Source: Bostrychus sinensis (lineage: Eukaryota; Chordata; Actinopteri; Gobiiformes; Eleotridae). Taken from it: a DNA stretch of 64,000 nt. The first letter of the stretch is position 1, and the number at the start of each line of letters is the position of its first letter. This document shows positions 55,433 through 64,000 of the stretch, in pieces. The stretch is from the NCBI GenBank assembly GCA_020698575.1, contig CM036252.1, positions 3,928,672 to 3,992,671 on the forward strand. The letters are read 5' to 3'. Position numbers and translations under genes: made by a program. The notes beneath the pieces are model-generated. The model was not told the origin of the DNA. It did no database searches and worked only from the letters and a program-made list of their open reading frames with translations.

Positions 55433-57460
55433 CGGCAAAACAAACATGGCGATGCGCAGCAGGCATGAGGAAGATGCAGCCAACTACGTATTTAGACGGC
55501 CTGACAACTCTGGACAAAATATGATATGGACAAAAACTACAAATATTGCTGCCAGAGCTGGACTTTGGAAACCTGTCTCCCTACTGCCACCATGAAACTA
55601 GCATAATATCACATTAGAAGTTATTTTTTCATTCGGGATGGGTCATCAACCCGGCGTATGGGCAGGGCATTAGTTTTCTCATCATAAAGGTGAGTACGAT
55701 TAACAGACAAACACAAATTGCCTTTAGCTAATACTAGCCTAAGACAATTTCATTCAGATATTTTCACTGCCAATGTGTGTGTATTTAAACACTGCACCTG
55801 TTCACCCTGCACAGGACGGGTGACTTGTTTAATGGCGCACATCCACATCATCTTATTTCTGAGACAACTTATTGGATTAATCCATTATAATTGATTATTG
55901 AAAAAATCAACTAATTTAATAAATGTTTACTTGTTAACTGTACATGACAGGCCAACTCTGAAACATGTCCTGTGCTGATAGAGGAGGGTTAATGCCAAGG
56001 CAGAGCAGTGAAGCGAAAAAAAACTGTTAAAAACAATGCACATTTTGTATTCTTGATTAAAAATATCTTTCTGTATATATGCTCTATACAAAAGTCCTCA
56101 AGTGACATCGTTGTAGCTCTGTCTGGTTCAAACATTTTCTTAACGGGACCTAAAACAATGCAAGTTTTTAACCACACACGCTTCATTATCTGATTAATTG
56201 ATTAATAGAAACAATAATGGACAGATTGTTGACAGCTAAAGGTAGCTGTCTACAGTAGTGTCTTTTACACACGCTGCACGTACGCCCCCGTCAGTAGCCG
56301 CTCAGGTATGCTAAAGCTAATGCTAAGTTTCCCTCGTGGCTGTGAGGTGATTTCCTGCCTGTGGGATGTGAGGACAAGTGTTCGAGTCCCCTTGGCTCAG
56401 AACATGACATCTGTAGCCTACAAGAAAAACTCACAATCTTCTGTGCTTGTTATGGCTCACATTTCCCCATTTTATATGTGATGCTACTGATAGAACAAGT
56501 TTAAGTTTATTTCACAGACATTTTGGCATTTGGGGCCACTGCATATAAAGATAAATATTTCTTGGTGGAAATTCACAAATGAGAAGTGAAGTGGTATTTG
56601 AGTCTCTGCTTTATTTTCCGTCAAAACTTCCAACAAGAGCTGCAAAGCAACATTTTCGCAGTACTCAACAGCTTCACTGGACAAGACAAACTGCTTCCAC
56701 CCCCTGGACACTCACTTCCCCCTCCCAAAACTTTCAAAATAAAAGTGTACATTCATGTGTGAGATAAGTCTGTATAGTGTCCACCAGAGCTTTGTGTAAT
56801 TACTGTGGTCTGTCTCATTCAGAGACCTAGCCTTCATGCTCTAGAGACAGGACTGTGGACACATTCTCCCTATGGATCCACTGAGGGACGAATAACCAGT
56901 GAGTACAGCATGGTTTTGATGAAATGCTCTTCCTGCAGTCACATGATGTTTTATTTATGCTTATAAACAGCTCTGTAGTACACCTGGAGAAGCGGACAGG
57001 AGACTGTTCACCTGAGCAGCAGCAGAGTGATGCTCCTCTCACTGTACCAGGTAAGACTGCTGTTCTGCAGTCTGGTTCAGTCTGGTTCAGTCTGGTTCAG
57101 TCTGGTTCGGTTGTGTTTGTGTTTTTCAGATTCAGATGTAACATTACATTAGTAATTATTACTATTTCTGAGAGACACAAAGATGTCTGTGGTGAGTTTA
57201 GTTAAAAGTTTGTCTCTCCTAATGCTACTTCTCTAGCTTTCACTTTAACTTGTAAAGGCCACATAGGTCCATTCTGTGTGTGTACAGTGTTTGTTTTTCC
57301 AATAAGTGAATGCAGCAGAGAGGAAAATTAGCCTGGACTTCTGCAGGATAACACAGGGCCCGAAGTCCCTATTTTATTTTGATAATAAAATCCCTATTTT
57401 ATTTTGTGTTCTGCGTGTGATTTATTGTATTATACTTTTGTTACTGTGAGTCCCAGTATT
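55433..57460. other. Intergenic region with possible relic exons
   Basis: No convincing gene. At 56955-57050 an exon-like piece lies between TATAAACAG and CAG|GTAAGA; a preceding piece at about 56822-56902 ends in a GTGAGT donor. Together they vaguely recall the short repeated N-terminal exons of fish NLR-type genes, but the similarity is weak. A tRNA-like B box (GTTCGAGTCCC) is at about 56382. A five-copy TCTGGTTCAG array is at 57070-57110. Confidence 0.25.
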
Positions 57461-57469
57461 AAGGGAGGA

Positions 57470-57838
57470 TGTGACGTGCGCGCATCGCAGGCACGGGGGA
57501 CAGTGTCGTCACATGCTGCCCAGGATATCCACATGCTGTCAGCGGAGCTGCGGGGCTATTAGTTTGTGTTTAATGTGTTGTTGCCCTGTGAACAAGTATT
57601 TGTTGCTGCCTTGAGTTCACGTGGTTTTGGCAGAGGGATGAATAAGTGGCACGCGTGGGTTTGGGTTTTGGGCCTTTGGGCTTATTGCACAATTGTTTTG
57701 AGGTTGAATAAAGGGCTGGCCTTGTGGCTATTTACCACCACATTTTTGACCCATTTGATTATTTTTAGCCAGTAGTAGATCCACCGCTGACCTTTATTTG
57801 CGTTGTAGCATTGCAGCCTAGCAAGTGCAGGCAAATTG
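57470..57838 (+). mobile_element. Ty3/Gypsy LTR (candidate)
   Basis: Starts TGTGACG right after a purine tract (AAGGGAGGA), contains AATAAAGG near 57708, and ends just before a primer-binding-site-like TGGTGGCCCGTACGGGG at 57841-57857. The purine tract on its left is what normally precedes a 3' LTR. This LTR may therefore be a recombined one, but no left copy is visible in the window. Confidence 0.5.
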
Positions 57839-58114
57839 AGTGGTGGCCCGTACGGGGAAGCGCGGATCAAATTGATTTATTCTGCAATTGTTTTTGTTTT
57901 GACTAAAAACAGCTAAGTAAGATTATCTCTTAGGGTAACAGAGGCACTGGTGACATTAGGACTTTAATGTTGTTCTATTACCATAGAATTTAGTTTGGGT
58001 TTTCAGTGGCTTACGTGCCACGTACGTGCACTTATACGCTCATAGGTGCGCCTCATACCATTGTGTGAACTAGTTATTACTTAATACACATTCACACTTA
58101 CACACATTGGAGCT

Positions 58115-59119
58115 ATGTCCACTACCAGCCAGCACCTGTTGGATGTGGAGGACACACCCACCGGCGCTCATGCACGCCAGGACCGTGCACCGCTTTCTGA
58201 CCCCTTCCACCATGTCACTAACAGGCACAATCAGAGTAGTCTCTCAGAGTTGACCAGCTTAATGGAGTTCATATATTTGAAGCAGCCAGAGCAGGTCACC
58301 ACACAGGCTGAAGAGGAGGATGATGGGAGAGCAGGATCTTAGGACTTAGAGCTGCGATGGATGCAATGGCTGGGGAGTTGAAGGAATTTTTTTTGTATTT
58401 TATTTGAGTTTTATTTAACCAGGAAAGTCCCACTGAGATTCAGAATCTCTTTTGCAGGGGAGTCCTGGCCCCATGGAGGACCTATCGTACATGTGGACCA
58501 AGTTGCACGGTTTGATCAAGTTGTGGTGGCGTGTTTGTGACACAGAGATGAAAGGTGGGCAGAAGAACTGAAGAGGACCTTGGCCAAGAGCCGGCTCTCC
58601 TGGTGACCAACCAGCTTCTCTACCCCTGTGGTTCCCATAACAACCAGCTACCAGCCACCTGAGGAAGACATCACCTTCCCAATTCCCTCCAATGTTCCTG
58701 CCAGACCACCAATCAGAATGGAGTTTCCCCAGTTTGGATAGTCCAGGAGTTCCTCTGATATCGCAGATTTTATCGGGTAATATGAGAACTTTCCGGCTCT
58801 AAGCAATGCAGAGTTGATCAGTACCCTTAATGCTGTTTTGAATGGCCCTGCTCGGAGTTGGTGGTTGGCTGCTCATAATAAAATCGCCAACTGGGCCAGG
58901 TTTAAGCAGGCTTTCTTGGAGGCTTTTCTGCCAACTGATTATCAAATGGAGATTGAGGAGCAACTGCGTGCTAACATCCAGACACCGAGTCAGTGTTTAC
59001 GAGATTTTGCATATGATCACCGAGCCCTCTGCCTGAAGTGGAGACCAGATATGGTGGAAGAGGAAATCGTGAGATGCATCCTTGGAGCCTGTAATCCAGT
59101 GGTCTTTGGGGCATTGTGA
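58115..59119 (+). pseudogene. Ty3/Gypsy gag relic
   Basis: An ATG frame (58115-58342) is followed, after a LINE-tail insertion and stops, by a capsid segment with GPARSWWLAA, a W-x2-F-x3-F-x4-F pattern and FLP, typical of the retrotransposon gag domain. In-frame stops occur after FPQFG and at IADFIG. No pol follows: the next element begins by about 59300. Confidence 0.65.
58388..58478 (-). mobile_element. LINE 3' tail fragment inside the gag relic
   Basis: TTTATTTAACCAGG followed by GAGATTCAGAATCTCTTTTG is the reverse of the 3' end seen in the LINE at 11055-11150, so it is the same family. It interrupts the gag relic after codon 76. Confidence 0.7.
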
Positions 59120-59299
59120 CAACCGTGGAACAGCGTGTTAAGGTTGGCTCGTTAATTGAAAAAGCTTGGAGCAACACCAAGGAGTACTGGAGTCGAGTAC
59201 AGCAGTCCAATTCCCCAAAAAAGCCCACTAGAAAGCCAGAGCACGGTCCGAGCCAGGGGTCTGGGGGTGACATTTGTAGCCCAGGTGACAAATCCTGAG

Positions 59300-60803
59300 C
59301 GTCTGTCATTCTCTCGTTCCCTCTCTGTCATTTGTGGTGCTCACGTGGTATTTAGAGTGGCGTAATCACGTACGTCGGGTTAGCCAATCAGCGCTTTAGT
59401 TGTGACGTTGCATGGTGCCGCTGCGCGGTCACGTGATCCGGCGCTTCCTGGTTTGTGTGTGGATATCATGCCGCAGCAATCAGTGGGTTCAGGTGCAGGT
59501 GGGGACGCCCAAGGAGAGCTGAGCTGCAGGTCGGTTTTCGCTATTTTTATTTACTCAATCACTCAAATATTCGCTTGATGCTTACTGGCTTAATTAACTC
59601 ATAGGAGCTGTCGTCGCCGTGTCCAAAATTGAATGAATGGACTCGTATGTGTGACGCAAATCGCGGAATCGGTGAGTGAAATGTTTGAAGAAGTAGCTTA
59701 GCCGCTCATTGATTTTTGTGTTGGAGCGGTTAGCCTACCTTTTCTTCCAGGATTGTGCCTTGTTTTTCTAATATGACCATGCAAACTAAGTTAAGTGTCT
59801 AAGTGCAAATCTATGGACATTATATTGTATATTGTCATTTTAAGTGTCTGAAGGGTTTCTTATTGACGCTAAGTACCACTGAAGTTGGTCTAAACAGTTA
59901 AGCACTTTATTGAACTGTTAAATAGGTTGACAAACATTAACATTTATTTATGAAATATTTTGAACCTTTTGAATATATATATTTTGGTGCTGGAAGGTTA
60001 TTCTGCTCAACAGTGTTTAAATTGAATTGTGCGCACAAATTTAACAACTATATTTCAATTTATTAACACTTGGATTCATTGAAGCTGTTTATGTACATAT
60101 GATTCATTGGAGCTCTGGTCCATTATACAGGCCAGGTTTCCTGCATATTGATGGCGAGCTAAGGAGCAGGCCTAAAGCATAAAGACTGTTACAAAGGAGA
60201 GTCGCTGCCCCACCTGTCGGACCGGTAGGGGGCTCCTGCAGCCCAGAACTCTCAACCCACGCTCTCATTTATTCACACTCACACCACTTGTTCGGACCAA
60301 TGAACTCTCTTTTTATGAACTTGTGTCCACGGACTATACTCCACATACCTTTTTCCGGATTCGAACTTTCATCTATAACCCAGACGTGGGTTAAATGAAC
60401 TGTGGGTGGGCTGTGATTATTGTTGTTGGCTCTTTCTTGCATTAACAAATTGCATTGCTCTGAGTACACTGATTTATTTTAAACAAATGAATTTTGAAAC
60501 CATATTTGTGTGTATATATATTAATGAATGGCCATTCATATTCACGTTGCACGGGTACTTTATGAGCTGCACTTACTGTATGGGTTGCATATTGTAAATA
60601 CTTCAATACACGGTATCAACACCAAATTGAAACCTTAGTGTCTGTCCACTCTCTCCTGGAGCGAAACCTAGCCTACTGATAACTAGCCTACTGATAACTA
60701 GCCTACTGATAACTAGCCTACTGATAACTAGCCTACTGATAACTAGCCTACTGATAACTAGCCTACTGATAACTAATTTGTACATCACGTGTGCTACATA
60801 TTA
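59300..60803 (+). mobile_element. 5' LTR and leader region of the intact Ty3/Gypsy element (borders approximate)
   Basis: This non-coding stretch lies between the older gag relic and a primer-binding-site-like TGGCGAGCTAGCCAGG at 60806-60821. The right border is set by that site; the left border is a guess (a TGTCATT at about 59304, or TGTGACG near 59399). The second LTR lies outside the window. Confidence 0.4.
60668..60772 (+). repeat. Seven perfect 15-bp tandem repeats before the primer binding site
   Basis: Unit CTAGCCTACTGATAA, seven copies with no change, ending 33 bp before the primer-binding-site-like sequence. It lies in what should be the U5 end of the LTR. Confidence 0.9.
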
Positions 60804-60880
60804 AGTGGCGAGCTAGCCAGGAGTTGAGTACGGACAGATTCTCTTTTGTCTTTTGAAGTATAGACAATATTTTGTGCAGG

Positions 60881-63800
60881 ATGGACATTTTGGAGAAGCG
60901 AGGCATAAAAATACCCAATGCTGTTTTGGTCAAATATTCCACAAAAGAAGATAATGATAATGAAGTGGTTGAGTTTTTGAGTCGTTATGGCAAAATTTCC
61001 AAAATAGAAGTTGTGTCTGAATCCAGTTGTGTTTTTCACAATGCTATTATTGTTGAATTTGAATCAGGCAGTGCATTGGCTGGGTTACGAGACGTTTTGC
61101 CATATACGTTTTCTTGTCAAAATGATAAATTAACTTATGATATTTCTGAGCTTTCACTCACTTGTTCTGAGCTGGAGGGAACGTTGAAAACCCAAACCTA
61201 TCTTGGGGATTTGAAAACATTAGCTAAACTGACAGGGCAGGATTATGCAGAAGTTCTAAAAGGGGTAATGTCTCTGCTGGGCCAGTCCATCTCTGAACTC
61301 CAATCCAGTGAAGTGAAGACCTCTCCTGAAGACAGTGAAGATACAGCATCAAAGCAGTTTCCTGACGCTGCCACCTTCCATCCACAGCACAGTGCTACAG
61401 CTACAGCTAGACCTTCACTTCCAGAAATGTCTTTGCCAGATCTCAATCCACCTGGGATACAACGTTACGTTGTTGAACACATTGTAAGGAGTGACGACGC
61501 TGCGCTGCATTTGTCATCTCAGAGGCTCCGATCATTCTCCGGCAGAACCCCAAGGCCTCAGCATGAATCAGATTATGAAACATGGCGTTCTGGAGTTGAC
61601 CTATTGATAAAAGACCCTGCAGTATCTGACCTTCAACGTTCCAGGAAAATATTTGACAGTCTTCTTCCTCCGGCAGCAGACATGGTTAAACACTTGAAGC
61701 CAGATACACCACCTATAACTTATCTCCAAATTCTCGACTCTGCCTACGGAACAGTCCAAGATGGTGACGAGCTGTACGCCAAATTCATGGAGCTGTTTCA
61801 GGATCACGGAGAGAAACCGTCTGCTTATTTGCAGCGTTTACAAGTTGCACTTAGTCTGGCTGTGAAGAGGGGTGGAGTCTCTGCTTCTGATATTGATCGA
61901 CATTTGCTGAGTCAATTTTGTCGTGGTTGCTGGGATAACACATTAATATCTGAACTCCAGCTAAAGCAGCGTAAGTCCCATCCACCGTCCTTTGCTGATT
62001 TCTTGTTGTTATTACGAACAGAGGAAGACAGAGAAGCTGCAAAGGCACAGCGCAGGCAACAGCATCTGGGCTTGTCCAAAGCCAGAGCTGGAGCACATGC
62101 TCTATCCGCATATGCCGCACCAGCAGAAAGCTCACAAATTGACGCTCTGACTACCATTACTCAGCAGCTGTCACAGCAACTGGCTGACATTCAGAAGCAA
62201 TTAGCATCGCTAACAGCCAGCCAGTCCAATCAGAGGCAGCCTTCTTCATCTAAGCCCACCTATGTCAGCAAGCTCGGTGAAAGTCCAACGACCAAAAAGA
62301 CTACTTTTCCTCACAAAGCTCCACAATCAGCACCGAAACCCGGTTACTGTTATAACTGTGGGGAAGATGGACATATTAAAACCACATGTGACAATAATTC
62401 GAATCCTTCCCTTGTAGCAATGAAGAAACGAAGAAAGGAAGAAAGTATGGCAGAAATCAAACCCTCACAGCACTCAGTCTTTAAACTAGAACGAGTTCCT
62501 GTTGAGGGGCGGACGGGAACTGCAGCGGACCGACAATGTCCCATCAGGCAGACACCATTAAGATGCGTCAACCAGTCACATTCTACTTTTACGGAACCAG
62601 TTCAATTGCCAAAAGGGTTAATCGGGTCCAAGTGCACCGGCCAAGTCACAATAGCCGGCCGAGACTTTCAATGTTTATTAGACACTGGATCCCAGGTCAC
62701 TACTATACCCGTTTCTCTATACAATCAATATTTTGCTCACCAGCCTGTCAAGTCGTTGTGTGAACTACTACAAGTCGAGGGGGCAGCTGGGCAATCAGTT
62801 CCATACTTGGGATATATCGAACTGGCCATCACATTCCCAAAAGAATTCATTGGTGACGATTTGGATGTGTGCACACTGGCATTGGTTGTTCCTGACGTCA
62901 GCAACGGATTTCAGTCTCAAGTTCTAATCGGGATGAACACTCTAGAGCCGCTCTATGAACACCATCTGGAGAGTGATTCTGCCAGTTACCAACCTACCAG
63001 ACATGGTTACAGAGCAGTTTTACAGCTGCTTCAGCTAAGACACCAGCAGACTCAAGGGCCCAGTGAAGGTGTTGTGAGATTAGCCACTAAATCTCCAGTC
63101 GAAGTTCCAGCTGGCCACGCCTTAGTCCTTGAGGGTTCTGTCCACATGAAAATGCCACCAGCTTGTAAGTGCGCTCTAGTGGAACAGCCGATAGCCATGC
63201 AATTGCCTGGAGGCTTGTGTGTGAAGAGTTGTCTTGTTACCCTGCCTAGTAACTCACCTTACAAGATTCCCATTGCTGTTACTAATGAATCCGAGCATGG
63301 CATAATACTCCAACCATTGAGTGTTATTGCTGAAATTTCCATGTCGCCACAGATTCTGTCTCACAGTGCCATCAACAAAGAACCATTGAAAGATGCTAAC
63401 TTTGATTTTGGAAATTCTCCAATTCCTTCAGACTGGAAAGAGCGTATGATTTCCAAACTCAAGCAGATACCCGAAGTATTCGCATGTCATGATTTAGACT
63501 TTGGACGCACAGACCACGTGAAGCATCAGATTCGCCTCAGTGATGAAACTCCGTTTAAACACCGGGCTCGACCCATCCATCCTCGAGACCTCGAGGCAGT
63601 TCGTGATCATCTGAGGGATCTGTTGGAGGCTGGAGTAATCCGTGCATCAGAATCACCGTTTTCTTCACCCATCGTCGTTGTGCGGAAAAAGAATGGAGAT
63701 GTTCGCCTTTGTATCGATTATAGGAAGCTCAACCTTCAGACAGTTAAGGACGCGTATGCACTTCCCAATTTGGAGGAGTCCTTTTCCGCACTTACTGGTT

Positions 63801-64000
63801 CTCGTTGGTTCAGCGTTCTCGATCTTAAATCCGGATACTATCAAATTGAAATGGCAGAGCAGGATAAACCAAAGACCGCTTTTGTGACTCCCCTAGGCTT
63901 TTGGGAATTTAACCGAATGCCTCAGGGTGTGACTAATGCACCGTCTACGTTCCAACGTCTCATGGAGAAGTGCATGGGCGATCTACATCTTAAAGAGGTC
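60881..64000 (+). CDS. Ty3/Gypsy Gag-Pol polyprotein with PNMA-like Gag, 3'-incomplete
   Basis: One uninterrupted frame of 1040 codons from ATG 60881 to the window edge. Domains: residues 1 to about 95 resemble the RRM-like N-terminus of PNMA-family proteins. A spacer follows, then about 205-370 is a capsid-like Gag region (LRSFSGRTPRP, then a W, KIFDSLLPPAADM, EKPSAYLQRLQ). Residues 490-503 form a zinc knuckle CYNCGEDGHIKTTC (62348-62389). Next comes an aspartic protease with LLDTGSQVTTIP (DTGS at 62681-62692), and from about residue 880 reverse transcriptase with CIDYRKLN, LDLKSGYYQIEM and NRMPQGVTNAPSTFQ. The catalytic YxDD box, RNase H and integrase would lie beyond the window. No frameshift separates Gag from Pol. 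The intact frame suggests recent activity. Confidence 0.88.
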   Translation, partial: MDILEKRGIKIPNAVLVKYSTKEDNDNEVVEFLSRYGKISKIEVVSESSCVFHNAIIVEFESGSALAGLRDVLPYTFSCQNDKLTYDISELSLTCSELEGTLKTQTYLGDLKTLAKLTGQDYAEVLKGVMSLLGQSISELQSSEVKTSPEDSEDTASKQFPDAATFHPQHSATATARPSLPEMSLPDLNPPGIQRYVVEHIVRSDDAALHLSSQRLRSFSGRTPRPQHESDYETWRSGVDLLIKDPAVSDLQRSRKIFDSLLPPAADMVKHLKPDTPPITYLQILDSAYGTVQDGDELYAKFMELFQDHGEKPSAYLQRLQVALSLAVKRGGVSASDIDRHLLSQFCRGCWDNTLISELQLKQRKSHPPSFADFLLLLRTEEDREAAKAQRRQQHLGLSKARAGAHALSAYAAPAESSQIDALTTITQQLSQQLADIQKQLASLTASQSNQRQPSSSKPTYVSKLGESPTTKKTTFPHKAPQSAPKPGYCYNCGEDGHIKTTCDNNSNPSLVAMKKRRKEESMAEIKPSQHSVFKLERVPVEGRTGTAADRQCPIRQTPLRCVNQSHSTFTEPVQLPKGLIGSKCTGQVTIAGRDFQCLLDTGSQVTTIPVSLYNQYFAHQPVKSLCELLQVEGAAGQSVPYLGYIELAITFPKEFIGDDLDVCTLALVVPDVSNGFQSQVLIGMNTLEPLYEHHLESDSASYQPTRHGYRAVLQLLQLRHQQTQGPSEGVVRLATKSPVEVPAGHALVLEGSVHMKMPPACKCALVEQPIAMQLPGGLCVKSCLVTLPSNSPYKIPIAVTNESEHGIILQPLSVIAEISMSPQILSHSAINKEPLKDANFDFGNSPIPSDWKERMISKLKQIPEVFACHDLDFGRTDHVKHQIRLSDETPFKHRARPIHPRDLEAVRDHLRDLLEAGVIRASESPFSSPIVVVRKKNGDVRLCIDYRKLNLQTVKDAYALPNLEESFSALTGSRWFSVLDLKSGYYQIEMAEQDKPKTAFVTPLGFWEFNRMPQGVTNAPSTFQRLMEKCMGDLHLKEV

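Noticed and set aside
56822..57053. NLR-type repeated N-terminal exons
   Set aside because: Only a few positions resemble the family and a stop interrupts the best frame. The evidence is too weak for a gene call.
60668..60772. CRISPR-like array
   Set aside because: The units are contiguous without spacers and the genome is a vertebrate one. No CRISPR array exists in the window.
60603..60788. Minus-strand frame with a repeated LVISR pentapeptide
   Set aside because: It is simply the 15-bp tandem repeat translated; 15 is a multiple of three.
62536..62763. Frames overlapping the Gypsy Gag-Pol region in other phases (also 63642-63887 and several on the minus strand)
   Set aside because: They are shadows of the continuous Gag-Pol frame, which carries all the domain motifs.

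Overview
The window is vertebrate nuclear DNA and looks like a teleost fish: intron-containing genes, teleost-type L2 and CR1/Rex1-like LINEs, tRNA-derived SINEs, hAT-type MITEs, Ty3/Gypsy elements, Polinton/Maverick relics, and a cluster of trace amine-associated receptor (TAAR)-like chemoreceptor genes. There are no operons, ribosome binding sites, rRNA genes or CRISPR arrays.

Left edge (1-4.5 kb). Two unidentified genes lie in tandem on the + strand, each about 40-75 bp behind a TATA box: a two-exon gene (564-1213, 147 aa) and a five-exon gene (1649-3454, 348 aa). Every intron in both is phase 1 with GT-AG borders, and the frame stays open across all five exons of the second. They sit beside a decayed Polinton family B DNA polymerase fragment (3733-4513, minus).

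Receptor cluster (4.5-55 kb). Four paralogous TAAR-like genes lie in duplicated blocks: A (minus, 6004-7052), B (+, 28488-29537, one frameshift), C (+, 38858-39907) and D (minus, 51860-52918). All have two coding exons split in the first intracellular loop by a 65-66 nt GC-AG intron, carry the TAAR TM7 signature, and lack the aminergic Asp3.32. Each block carries the same downstream minisatellite. Polinton polymerase debris lies just downstream of A, B and D on the receptor's strand.

Mobile elements fill the space between. They include two L2-type LINEs (7.55-10.85 and 17.95-21.43 kb), a 4-kb minus-strand LINE with a 2A-like NPGP motif (11.05-15.04 kb), a LINE nested in a MITE (36.65-37.88 kb), a 7.3-kb Polinton relic with about 320-bp terminal inverted repeats (41.97-49.27 kb) and two hAT-type MITEs with target duplications (33.7 and 53.4 kb). 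There is also a DNA transposon whose empty site survives in a paralogous segment (24.98-26.10 kb), SINEs, and retroviral gag debris.

Right end (57.4-64 kb). A decayed Ty3/Gypsy LTR plus gag is followed by a second, apparently intact Ty3/Gypsy element. Its single Gag-Pol frame is open from 60881 to the window edge (1040 codons). The Gag is PNMA-like, followed by a CCHC knuckle, an aspartic protease and the start of reverse transcriptase.

All identifications were made by reading the sequence; no database search was possible. Boundaries of repeats and blocks are approximate unless a target-site duplication or paralogous empty site fixes them.
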